Source: Bacillus mycoides (GTDB lineage Bacteria; Bacillota; Bacilli; Bacillales; Bacillaceae_G). Taken from it: 64,000 bases of DNA. Positions 36,686-44,006 of this stretch are shown piece after piece. Position numbers and translations under genes: made by a program. The stretch is taken from contig NZ_LXLV01000012.1 of NCBI RefSeq assembly GCF_001757995.1, positions 62,001-126,000 of the forward strand, in the 5' to 3' direction. Below the pieces are notes generated by a model, which ran no database searches, had not been told where the DNA came from, and saw nothing but the letters and a program-made list of their open reading frames with translations. Each line of letters begins with the position of its first letter. Position 1 is the first letter of the stretch.

Positions 36686-36762
36686 AGTGAAACTTTAATC
36701 CGTGGGGGGTTTGTTTATCCCCCGCGGATTATTAGTCTGACTGCCCGTTAATTCGAGATAAA
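36682..36762 (-). repeat. bcr1 element with internal deletion (copy C, 81 bp)
   Basis: Both ends of a minus-oriented bcr1 are present (ATAAAGTGAAACTTTAATCC at one end, CTGCCCGTTAATTCGAGATA at the other) with ATAAA on both sides, but about half of the interior is missing, including the central hairpin. The element starts inside the last codons of the enoyl-CoA hydratase gene, supplying part of its TAA stop codon. Confidence 0.82.
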
Positions 36763-36768
36763 GGGAAG

Positions 36769-36812
36769 AAAGTGCTAACACATTTTAGTATAATTGTGTT
36801 AGCACTTTTTTT
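36769..36812 (+). terminator. Strong terminator-like hairpin just before the 36824 gene
   Basis: AAAGTGCTAACACA pairs with TGTGTTAGCACTTT, followed by T. The RBS of the next gene (TTAGGAG) begins directly after it, so it either ends the upstream transcript or attenuates the downstream gene. Confidence 0.85.
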
Positions 36813-36823
36813 AGGAGTAATAA

Positions 36824-37144
36824 ATGAAGAAAATTATCGGTGTTATCGTTATGATTTTACTTACATATTATGCTTTGCATAGTACACCATCTCTTGCGGT
36901 ACGGACTGCATTATTCTTTGAGGGACATCCAACTGTTGCTTTCTCTGGTGAAGTGAAGAAAGAACGGGATGTGAAAAAAGAGGCGATTCCTGATGAGTAC
37001 CAAACCTTATACGGCGATAAGAAAGAAGAACCAGAGCATTACTTCTTTCCGGTAGTAAGAGCGCACGGATCAGGAATTGATATGTTAAGTGCTTGTGTGA
37101 AAAAAGAGTGGTTTTTCTATAAAGCAGAGCTTGGGTGTTATTAA
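36824..37144 (+). CDS. Hypothetical exported or membrane-anchored small protein
   Basis: A 106-residue protein with an N-terminal hydrophobic segment (residues 3-17, KKIIGVIVMILLTYYAL) that acts as signal peptide or anchor, then a charged, Lys/Glu-rich segment and a C-terminal part with two Cys (LSACVKKEW and ELGCY) that could form a disulphide outside the cell. No family is recognised. It is followed after 17 bases by the NTP-pyrophosphohydrolase-like gene, so the two are probably co-transcribed. A terminator hairpin lies immediately upstream of its RBS. Confidence 0.7.
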   Translation: MKKIIGVIVMILLTYYALHSTPSLAVRTALFFEGHPTVAFSGEVKKERDVKKEAIPDEYQTLYGDKKEEPEHYFFPVVRAHGSGIDMLSACVKKEWFFYKAELGCY

Positions 37145-37161
37145 AAGTGGGAGGAAAAGTG

Positions 37162-37488
37162 ATGTCAACTTATAACAGATTAGTAAGAGATCGTGTCCCA
37201 GAGAAAATTTTGATGTCTGGAAAAACATATACAGCACAAAAATTAACAGGACAAGCTTACATACAAGCGTTAGCGAAAATTGGTACAGAAGAAATTCGTG
37301 AATTTGCTTCGATGAAAGAGCGTGAACATGCGCTAGATTCACTTGCAGATGCACTTGAAGTTATTGTTTCATTAGCGCGCGCAGAAGGTGCAACAATTGA
37401 AGATATAGAGCGTATTCGTAAGCAAAAAGAAGAAGAGCGCGGCGGATTTACAAGAGGGATTTATTTGATGGACGTTTCGGAAGAGTAG
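37162..37488 (+). CDS. MazG-like / phosphoribosyl-ATP pyrophosphohydrolase-like protein
   Basis: A 108-residue helical protein starting MSTYNRLVRDRVPEKILMSG. NKLVRDxxPE at the start and the EExxE...D pattern (IGTEEIREFASM, then DSLADALEVIVSLA) are typical of the all-alpha NTP pyrophosphatase group of small house-cleaning enzymes. Its likely job is hydrolysis of a non-canonical nucleoside triphosphate or related compound; substrate unknown. The frame opens 27 bases earlier, but GGGAGGAAAAGTG fits ATG 37162. It ends in a strong terminator. Confidence 0.8.
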   Translation: MSTYNRLVRDRVPEKILMSGKTYTAQKLTGQAYIQALAKIGTEEIREFASMKEREHALDSLADALEVIVSLARAEGATIEDIERIRKQKEEERGGFTRGIYLMDVSEE

Positions 37489-37498
37489 TTTTATAGAA

Positions 37499-37535
37499 AA
37501 AGCACAGCTTACTCGGTAGCGCTGTGCTTTTTTCC
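37499..37535. terminator. Bidirectional terminator overlapping the end of a small minus-strand gene
   Basis: AAGCACAGC pairs with GCTGTGCTT around the loop TTACTCGGTAGC, T-run on the plus side. The loop contains the stop codon of the convergent 59-residue gene. Confidence 0.78.
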
Positions 37536-37688
37536 TGCAATTAGGCTAATGATTAAGAAGATAATAGTTAATGCCCAGCCAATTGTAATTGAGGTAGTAG
37601 TGTGAACGACATAAGAGACTTGTAAACATAGTAATGATGATAAAAACCAAATAAGTGCAATATGTACATGTTTTTTCGTTACATTCAT
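37509..37688 (-). CDS. Small two-helix membrane protein (59 residues)
   Basis: ATG 37688 follows AAAAGGAG at good spacing and opens 59 codons, MNVTKKHVHIALIWFLSSLL at the start and a second hydrophobic segment TIGWALTIIFLIISLIAG before the tail KKHSATE. Two membrane helices with a short loop are predicted by eye. I do not recognise a family. It is convergent with the pyrophosphohydrolase-like gene and divergent from the M42 peptidase gene. The good RBS and consistent membrane topology argue that it is real despite its size. Confidence 0.62.
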   Translation of the reverse strand: MNVTKKHVHIALIWFLSSLLCLQVSYVVHTTTSITIGWALTIIFLIISLIAGKKHSATE

Positions 37689-37816
37689 TTTTGTTATCTC
37701 CTTTTCACTTACTAAACTAAATTTTACTATAATTTAGAAAATTAGACTATATGAGTAGAGGTTTTATTGTAATTTCGCTATACTAAATAGTAGAAAAAAA
37801 GAGGAGGAAAACGACA

Positions 37817-38866
37817 ATGGCACATCATGCAAAAGAAACGATGGAATTAATTAAAGAGCTTGTCTCTATTCCAAGTCCATCTGGAAACACGGCGAAAATT
37901 ATTAATTTTATTGAAAACTATGTAAGTGAGTGGAATGTAGAGACGAAGCGTAATAATAAAGGCGCTCTTATTTTAACGGTTAAAGGGAAGAATGATGAGC
38001 AGCATCGTTTATTAACTGCTCATGTTGATACGTTAGGTGCGATGGTTAAAGAAATTAAGCCTGACGGTCGTCTTCGTCTATCTATGATTGGTGGATTTCG
38101 CTGGAACTCTGTAGAAGGGGAATATTGCGAAATTGAAACGTCAAGCGGTAAGAAGTATACAGGTACAATTTTAATGCATCAAACTTCTGTCCATGTGTAC
38201 AAAGATGCAGGGGAAGCGAAGCGCGATGAGAAAAATATTGAAGTGCGTATTGATGAGCGTGTCTTTTCAGCAAATGAAGTACGTGAGTTAGGAATTGAAG
38301 TAGGAGACTTCGTTTCATTTGATCCACGCGTTCAAATTACAGAGAGTGGATACATAAAATCACGTCATTTAGACGATAAGGTAAGTGTAGCAATTCTATT
38401 AAAATTAATTAAAAGATTGCAAGATGAAAAGGTAACATTGCCATATACAACACATTTCTTAATTTCTAATAATGAAGAAATTGGGTATGGTGGAAACTCA
38501 AATATTCCAGAAGAAACGGTAGAATATTTAGCAGTTGATATGGGAGCATTAGGTGATGGACAAGCATCTGATGAATATACAGTATCCATTTGTGCGAAAG
38601 ACTCTAGCGGTCCATACCATTATGCTTTACGTAAACATTTAGTTGAACTGGCGAAAGCGAATGCTATTGAATATAAAGTGGATATTTATCCATACTACGG
38701 ATCAGATGCATCAGCTGCGATTCGCGCCGGATTTGATGTGAAACATGCGTTAATTGGAGCTGGTATTGATTCTTCTCACGCATTTGAGCGTACGCACGAA
38801 AGCTCGATTGCACATACAGAAGCACTTGTTTATGCATATGTGTTATCAGAAATGATAGTAGAATAG
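37817..38866 (+). CDS. M42 family metallopeptidase (deblocking/glutamyl aminopeptidase type)
   Basis: A 349-residue dinuclear-metal aminopeptidase. Metal ligands and catalytic residues are visible in order: LLTAHVDTLGAMV (His, Asp about residues 70-72), SRHLDDKVSVA, the catalytic Glu pair in SNNEEIGYGGNSN, VDMGALGDG and the final His in FERTHESSIAHTE. It is related to B. subtilis YsdC/YtoP and FrvX/glucanase-like M42 proteins and should act on peptides in the cytoplasm. GAGGAGGAAAACGAC precedes ATG 37817. It is monocistronic with its own terminator. The old label cellulase for this family is misleading. Confidence 0.9.
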   Translation: MAHHAKETMELIKELVSIPSPSGNTAKIINFIENYVSEWNVETKRNNKGALILTVKGKNDEQHRLLTAHVDTLGAMVKEIKPDGRLRLSMIGGFRWNSVEGEYCEIETSSGKKYTGTILMHQTSVHVYKDAGEAKRDEKNIEVRIDERVFSANEVRELGIEVGDFVSFDPRVQITESGYIKSRHLDDKVSVAILLKLIKRLQDEKVTLPYTTHFLISNNEEIGYGGNSNIPEETVEYLAVDMGALGDGQASDEYTVSICAKDSSGPYHYALRKHLVELAKANAIEYKVDIYPYYGSDASAAIRAGFDVKHALIGAGIDSSHAFERTHESSIAHTEALVYAYVLSEMIVE

Positions 38867-38873
38867 TGAGAGG

Positions 38874-38905
38874 GTGGTTGATTCTATGAATCAACCACTT
38901 TTTTG
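38874..38905 (+). terminator. Terminator of the M42 peptidase gene
   Basis: GTGGTTGATTC pairs with GAATCAACCAC across TAT, followed by six T. Confidence 0.92.
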
Positions 38906-39086
38906 TGTATAAAAAATACTTTAAGTGTATTTTATTTTACAATAATAAGAAAGTAGGTTTACTACAGAATTCTAGTATTATAGAATGATAGAGGCGCACT
39001 AATTTTTTTTGTTCGTCGTTTGATGTAATTTATATATTAAGATTACGCGTTTTAAACGTTGGTTTTCGAGAGGAGTATTATTATTT

Positions 39087-40676
39087 ATGAAGTATCGTGC
39101 AGTCGCGGCAGGTATTTTAGCCGCAAGTTTATTATCGTCTCCAATTAGTAGTTTCGCAGCAGGGAAAAAGTTTTCAGATGTTCCTACATGGGCACAGGAA
39201 TCGGTTGACTATTTAGTAGGGAAAAAAGCACTTGATGGAAAACCAGATGGAACGTTTTCTCCATCTGAAGCAGTAGATAAAGGATCAGCTGCAAAAATAT
39301 TAGCGGTAGTTCTTGGCTTACCAATTGATCCAAAAGCGAAACCATCTTTTAAAGATTCGCAAACTCATTGGGCAGCACCATATATTGCTGCGGTAGAAAA
39401 AGCTGGTGTAATTAGTGGAGATGGTACTGGGAAATTCAATCCATCAAGCCAAATTAACCGTGCATCTATGGCATCTATGTTAGTACAAGCGTACTCATTG
39501 GATAAGAAAATTATTGGAGAACTTCCAACACAGTTTAAAGATTTGGAACCTCATTGGGGCAAGAAACAAGCTAATATTTTAGTAGCTTTAGAGATTTCAA
39601 AGGGTACAGGAAATGGCTGGAATCCTGACGGTACTGTAAGTCGTGCTGAAGCAGCTCAGTTCATCGCGATGGCAGATAAAAATAAAACAAATACATCGAA
39701 AAGAATGTATATGAATAGAAACTTTATTACATATCATCAAGCATCGTTATCATCTGGTATTACTGACACTCAACATAAGCCACAAATGCTTGAAGTGAAA
39801 GAGCAAAGAGCGAATGGTTGGTTAAAGGTTGTAACAAGTAAAGGTGAGAAGTGGACACCATCACAAGAAAAAACAGAGTCTATTAATCAAGAATTCACTA
39901 CATATCAAGAAGCTTCACATACGTCTACAGTGGCAGGCACACATAAAGCACAACAAGTAACTGTTATTGAAGAAAAAGATAGCTGGATTCGTATCCGTAT
40001 GGGAACTGGTTTCCAATGGGTGGATAAAAATCAATTAAACCCAGTGAAGCAAGGTAACTTCCTAGAAGGTAAAGCGATTATTATTGATCCAGGTCATGGT
40101 GGAATTGACTCGGGGAACCCTGGTTATTATGAGAAAGAAAGTAAAACCGTATTAGATGTATCATTACGATTACAGAAAATATTTGAGAAAAAGACACCGT
40201 TTACTGTGTTGTTAACTCGTGAGAATGATACACGTCCAGGAAACACTGCAGCTGAGTCTTTACAAAAACGTGTAGAATTTGCTCAGGCAAATAAAGGTGA
40301 TATTTTTGTAAGTATTCATGGTAATGGTACGGATAGTAAACAAGGACAAGGTACAGAAACATTCTACTATGAATCAGCGACAGCAAGAGGGACAAACCCG
40401 AATGTATCAGAAAGTCGTTTATTAGCAGAGAAAATTCAAGAGCGTCTTGTAGATGCACTTGGAACAAAAGATCGCGGTGTGAAGAAAGGCGATTTATATG
40501 TAATTAGAGAAAACACGATGCCAGCTGTATTAGCAGAATTAGCATTTGTAGATAATAAAAGCGATGCTGATAAAATTGCTACACCAGAACAGAGACAAAG
40601 TGCAGCAGAAGCTATTTATCAAGGTATTTTAGATTACTACGAAGCAATGGGTAATAACGTATCTTCTTACCGTTAA
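39087..40676 (+). CDS. S-layer homology (SLH) domain N-acetylmuramoyl-L-alanine amidase
   Basis: A 529-residue secreted wall hydrolase. A signal peptide (MKYRAVAAGILAASLLSSPI) ends at FAAG near residue 25. Three SLH domains follow (KKFSDVPTWAQESVDYLV, SFKDSQTHWAAPYIAAVEKA, QFKDLEPHWGKKQANILVAL), then two SH3-like linker repeats (about residues 210-320), then an amidase_3 domain from about residue 325 with Zn ligands in IIDPGHGGIDSG, KES, and VSIHGNGTD, and the catalytic Glu in AVLAELAFVD. SLH domains bind pyruvylated SCWP, so localisation should depend on csaB at 27237. A protein of this type also lies near the S-layer locus in B. anthracis. Confidence 0.93.
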   Translation: MKYRAVAAGILAASLLSSPISSFAAGKKFSDVPTWAQESVDYLVGKKALDGKPDGTFSPSEAVDKGSAAKILAVVLGLPIDPKAKPSFKDSQTHWAAPYIAAVEKAGVISGDGTGKFNPSSQINRASMASMLVQAYSLDKKIIGELPTQFKDLEPHWGKKQANILVALEISKGTGNGWNPDGTVSRAEAAQFIAMADKNKTNTSKRMYMNRNFITYHQASLSSGITDTQHKPQMLEVKEQRANGWLKVVTSKGEKWTPSQEKTESINQEFTTYQEASHTSTVAGTHKAQQVTVIEEKDSWIRIRMGTGFQWVDKNQLNPVKQGNFLEGKAIIIDPGHGGIDSGNPGYYEKESKTVLDVSLRLQKIFEKKTPFTVLLTRENDTRPGNTAAESLQKRVEFAQANKGDIFVSIHGNGTDSKQGQGTETFYYESATARGTNPNVSESRLLAEKIQERLVDALGTKDRGVKKGDLYVIRENTMPAVLAELAFVDNKSDADKIATPEQRQSAAEAIYQGILDYYEAMGNNVSSYR

Positions 40677-40696
40677 TAAATATAGAGAATGATAGA

Positions 40697-40726
40697 AGAG
40701 ATTGCCAAGAGGCAGTCTCTTTTATT
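40697..40726 (+). terminator. Terminator of the SLH amidase gene
   Basis: AGAGATTGCC pairs with GGCAGTCTCT across AAGA, followed by TTTATTTG. Confidence 0.82.
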
Positions 40727-40781
40727 TGTTAAATGAATTATAAAGGTTTCTCTTTATTTCGGGCATATGATATCATTTAAT

Positions 40782-40942
40782 TTTATCCCGCTATTTGTGG
40801 GCAGTAAGATTCCCACCTAGAAATTAGACGAACACGAGGAAGCTAGGTCTAGGTAGGAGTCGGGCTGCCCGTAAACGCCCGATTGGTGCGGGCTTTTATC
40901 AGTGGGAGATAAGGCTTCCCACTGATAAAAGTTTCACTTTAT
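40782..40942 (+). repeat. bcr1 repeat element, full length (copy D)
   Basis: Starts TTTATCCCGCTATTTGTGGG and ends AAAGTTTCACTTTAT with TTTAT at both ends. It shares the CCCGCTATTTG end variant with copy B. The 3' hairpin is altered (CAGTGGGAGATAAGGCTTCCC), with compensating changes on both arms, which suggests the RNA or DNA structure is kept. Confidence 0.86.
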
Positions 40943-41005
40943 GTGAAAAAAGTATTTGAGTAATTTTGATCATAACAATTTTAAACGATAAAGGATGATA
41001 ATAGA

Positions 41006-41959
41006 TTGAGTAATCATAGTAAAACACCTGCATGTATATATACGTATGCGTTTCGCGAAGAGGAGCGTGCTTTATGTTACTTGGAAATGCGCTCGTTCTT
41101 TGGGATGGAGTCTCACGTTAATATTTTGAAAAGTGAAGTCAAGATTGCTCCGAGTAGAAGTCCGTTTATTAAAGAGCGCGTTGAGGTTATGTATGAAGGG
41201 GACGACTTAGAAAGCATTTTAGAACAAGTGGAACAAATTGATTTAGCGGGAGCGACATTCAAAGTTATCTTCGTTAAAATCAATGATCTTGGTAAAGAAA
41301 ATAAAATTGAATATGGGGAAAGACGCCTTATTGAACGAGACCTCGGCATGCATATTGAAGGAGAAGCGGATGTTCGTAATCCAGAGCGTGTATTCGGGAT
41401 TGTTCCTCTTGGAGGACGCTGGTACTTCGGACACTATGTAGAAAGTGATCCGGTTTGGTATCATCATATAAAAAAACCGCATAGCTATTCGACATCACTG
41501 AGCACACGTGTTGCTAGAGCTGTCGCAAATATCGCTGTGCCAAACCCAGATGGAGTGCGAGCAATTGACCCGTGCTGCGGTATTGGAACAGTAGTAGTAG
41601 AAGCACTTTCTATGGGGATTAACATCGTTGGTAGAGATATAAATCCGCTTGTGGTTCTTGGAACGAGAAAAAACATCGCACATTTCGGGTTTGAAGGAAC
41701 AGTAACAAAAGGTCCAATTGAAGAAATTACTGAGAACTACGACGTCGCAATTATCGATATGCCGTACGACCTATTTACGCACGCAACACCAGAAGATCAA
41801 CTCTCAATTCTTTCAAGTGCGCGCCGCATTGCAAAAAAAGTAGTCGTTGTCACGATGGAAACAATGGACGACATGATTCATGAAGCGGGATTTGAAATTA
41901 CAGACCGCTGTATCACAAGAAAAGGATCATTTTCTAGACAAATTCTTGTTTGTGAATAG
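41006..41959 (+). CDS. TRM11-like SAM-dependent RNA methyltransferase family protein
   Basis: A 317-residue protein starting at TTG 41006 behind AAAGGATG. The C-terminal half is a Rossmann methyltransferase with the SAM-binding loop AIDPCCGIGTVVVEALSMG and the acidic strand end VGRDINPLV, followed by AIIDMPYDLF in place of the usual DPPY/NPPY catalytic motif of N-methyltransferases. The N-terminal half is like the THUMP-associated part of TRM11-type enzymes that modify tRNA or rRNA. Substrate is unknown. A bcr1 copy lies 63 bases upstream. The gene is monocistronic with a strong terminator. Confidence 0.78.
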   Translation: MSNHSKTPACIYTYAFREEERALCYLEMRSFFGMESHVNILKSEVKIAPSRSPFIKERVEVMYEGDDLESILEQVEQIDLAGATFKVIFVKINDLGKENKIEYGERRLIERDLGMHIEGEADVRNPERVFGIVPLGGRWYFGHYVESDPVWYHHIKKPHSYSTSLSTRVARAVANIAVPNPDGVRAIDPCCGIGTVVVEALSMGINIVGRDINPLVVLGTRKNIAHFGFEGTVTKGPIEEITENYDVAIIDMPYDLFTHATPEDQLSILSSARRIAKKVVVVTMETMDDMIHEAGFEITDRCITRKGSFSRQILVCE

Positions 41960-41964
41960 GAAAG

Positions 41965-41995
41965 AAAGGTCACCCGTTTGGGTGACCTTTTTTGG
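41965..41995 (+). terminator. Terminator of the methyltransferase gene
   Basis: AAAGGTCACCC pairs with GGGTGACCTTT across GTTT, followed by a T run. Confidence 0.92.
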
Positions 41996-42038
41996 TTTGT
42001 ATAATCTTAGCAGGATGTGTGATTGGTTGGTGGAATAG

Positions 42039-42110
42039 AGGGGGGATTTGGTGATAAGTCGATATTCCATGTCGAATCGCCGATATATTCCGAGAATCAA
42101 TCGATAGCAG
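42039..42110. repeat. Short internally repetitive intergenic element (TCGATATATTCC type)
   Basis: TCGATATTCC at about 42059 and CGATATATTCC at about 42081 repeat at 22-base spacing, with ATGTCGAATCGC and GAGAATCAATCGATAG around them. It lies just past the stop of the DUF2639 gene. I suspect a dispersed intergenic repeat of this group but cannot name it. Confidence 0.35.
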
Positions 42111-42111
42111 A

Positions 42112-42258
42112 TTACTCTTCTTTCGTCTTCTCTTGTTGTGCAATTAGTAAATTGCGTAATACGTGTCCGCGGTAACTTTCTAGTTTTCGTCCTTCATGAT
42201 AGCGAACACCTAATTTTTTTAGCTCAGCTACGTACCAGCCTTTCGTTCCGTAATACAT
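42112..42258 (-). CDS. DUF2639 small protein
   Basis: A 48-residue protein, MYYGTKGWYVAELKKLGVRY followed by HEGRKLESYRGHVLRNLL and an acidic-basic tail. The GxKGWYV..LK..GV...EGRKLE.Y..H.. pattern matches the DUF2639 family of tiny Bacillus proteins, which have no known function. The frame continues 30 codons further upstream, but AAAAGGAAG is placed for ATG 42258 and the family length is about 45-50 residues, so I use the shorter form. It is an isolated gene. Confidence 0.7.
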   Translation of the reverse strand: MYYGTKGWYVAELKKLGVRYHEGRKLESYRGHVLRNLLIAQQEKTKEE

Positions 42259-42390
42259 GAGACCACTTCCTTTTTTCTTTTGAACAGTATATGTGCCTGG
42301 GCGAGAGAATTTTCTTTTTTTATTTATGAAATTTGCGAAAGTAAACATTGAATATTCAGTTTATTTGTAATATGATTAACTTATTATCGG

Positions 42391-42594
42391 ATGACAGTGA
42401 TTAGCCTCCCTGTAAGCCCGAATGCCTTTTTGAAAATGAATAGAGGAACAACTTCTTTCCACTTGAACTTCCTTAGCAGGAGGACGAGCCATAAGGATAG
42501 GGGCAGTAAAATTCAATGCAGTTGTATGCGTTGTTTTTCTGGCTCTTTTTATTTTTTAGTTAAAGTAGGAGGGGATTTTTAGAAAGCGTTGTCA
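42391..42594 (+). promoter_or_regulatory. Leader region of the gab-type operon with possible attenuator hairpin and cre-like site
   Basis: The 360-base gap before the permease gene has no gene I can support. GAGCCA at 42486-42491 can pair with TGGCTC at 42540-42545, followed by TTTTTATTTTTT, which looks like an intrinsic terminator with a long loop inside the leader. TAGAAAGCGTTGTCA at 42580-42594 matches the cre consensus with one mismatch (A for T at position 2). Both would allow catabolite or metabolite control of the downstream operon, but each is weak alone. Confidence 0.35.
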
Positions 42595-42620
42595 ATGGAG
42601 TATGGTGTACGTCCACGCTA

Positions 42621-43988
42621 ATGGAGGGGCTGGTGAATTGTTTGGCTAAAGAGAAAAAGGAGTTACAGAAGGATTTAAAAACTCGGCATATAACAATGAT
42701 TTCGATCGGCGGGGTTATCGGAGGCGGTTTGTTTGTAGGAAGTGGGACGATTATTCAATCGACGGGTCCAGCAGCGATTTTGTCCTATATTATCGGTGCT
42801 TTAATGGTTGTGCTCGTGATGCGGATGTTAGGAGAGATGGCAGCGGAAAATCCTGATAGCGGTTCTTTCGCAACGTATGCGAACAAAGCAATTGGGCCGT
42901 GGGCAGGGTATACGATTGGGTGGTTATATTGGTTTAATTGGGTCATTATTATCGCAATTGAAGCGGTGCTTTTAGGCGTGATGATTAACAATTGGTTCCC
43001 GTCGGTTCCAGCATGGCTGGCGAGTTTATGTATGGTCCTTTTAATGACGATGACGAATGTATATTCAGTAAAATTGTACGGTGAGTTTGAATATTGGTTA
43101 GCGTTTATTAAAGTTGTGGCGATTGTTGCGTTTTTAATTTTAGGAGTTTCGATGTTTTTTGGACTTGTTCCTGTCTTACTGAGCGTTGTATTTATTTCTT
43201 TCTCTTTATCGGGAAGCGAAGTCGCCGCGATTGCAGCCGGGGAATCGGAAAATCCAGAGAAGAATGTTATACGAGCTATTAATAGTGTAGTATGGCGTCT
43301 TATGCTTTTCTTCGTAGGTTCAGTAACAATTTTAGTTATGTTTATTCCGTGGACGGATAAGGAGTTATTAAAACTTCCGTATGCAAGTTTATTTAATATG
43401 GCAGGAGTACCTGCAGCCGCAGAAATTATGAATGGTGTTGTATTTTTATCACTACTTTCCGTTATGAACTCAGGTATATATACGAGTTCGCGTATGTTAT
43501 TTTCACTTGCTAAAAAAGGCGATGCTCCGGCTAGTTTCTCACGGTTAAATAGTAGAGGGACACCGGTTGTAGCGATCTATGCAAGTATCGTATTTGCATT
43601 TATTTGCGCGATGTTGAAATTTATATCTCCTGATAAACTGTTTGCGTTTTTAGCGAATAGTTCAGGCGGGGTAACGATGCTTATGTATATGTTCGTTGCT
43701 GTATCACATGTCATATTAAGACGAGAGAGGGAAAGAGAAGGGGCTGGAAAGCTAAAAGTGAAAATGTGGTTATTCCCTTATCTCACATATGCAACGCTTT
43801 TAATGATTATTACGATATTTGTTTCACAAGCATTTATAGCAGATATGCGTATGCAGTTTTACATGACATTATTAGCTACGATCCTAGTAATAATAAGTTA
43901 TTTTTTAAGAGTTAGAAAGTTCGATAAGCAAAAGTTGAATGATTTTACGATTATAAAAGATTCGGAAGTTAGCATAGAAAAAGAATAA
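42621..43988 (+). CDS. GABA/5-aminovalerate permease (GabP type) with a probable internal in-frame deletion
   Basis: About 455 residues of the APC amino acid permease superfamily, very like GabP: KTRHITMISIGGVIGGGLFV, GSFATYANKAIGPWAGYTIG, SEVAAIAAGESENPEKNV, SSRMLFSLAKKGDAPASF and KMWLFPYLTYATLLMI. Compared with B. subtilis GabP as I remember it, FGLVP (to 43172) runs straight into VLLSVVFISFS: about 23 residues including the GGFFP loop are missing while the frame is kept. This removes the loop before TM6 and may abolish transport. It is the first gene of a permease-aminotransferase-dehydrogenase operon, 18 bases before the next gene. Start could be ATG 42621 or TTG near 42639. Confidence 0.82.
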   Translation: MEGLVNCLAKEKKELQKDLKTRHITMISIGGVIGGGLFVGSGTIIQSTGPAAILSYIIGALMVVLVMRMLGEMAAENPDSGSFATYANKAIGPWAGYTIGWLYWFNWVIIIAIEAVLLGVMINNWFPSVPAWLASLCMVLLMTMTNVYSVKLYGEFEYWLAFIKVVAIVAFLILGVSMFFGLVPVLLSVVFISFSLSGSEVAAIAAGESENPEKNVIRAINSVVWRLMLFFVGSVTILVMFIPWTDKELLKLPYASLFNMAGVPAAAEIMNGVVFLSLLSVMNSGIYTSSRMLFSLAKKGDAPASFSRLNSRGTPVVAIYASIVFAFICAMLKFISPDKLFAFLANSSGGVTMLMYMFVAVSHVILRREREREGAGKLKVKMWLFPYLTYATLLMIITIFVSQAFIADMRMQFYMTLLATILVIISYFLRVRKFDKQKLNDFTIIKDSEVSIEKE

Positions 43989-44006
43989 GAAAAGGGGTTA
44001 TGTTCG

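Noticed and set aside
42391-42582. 63-codon frame before the permease gene
   Set aside because: No RBS, odd composition, and it crosses the candidate terminator hairpin; treated as leader sequence.
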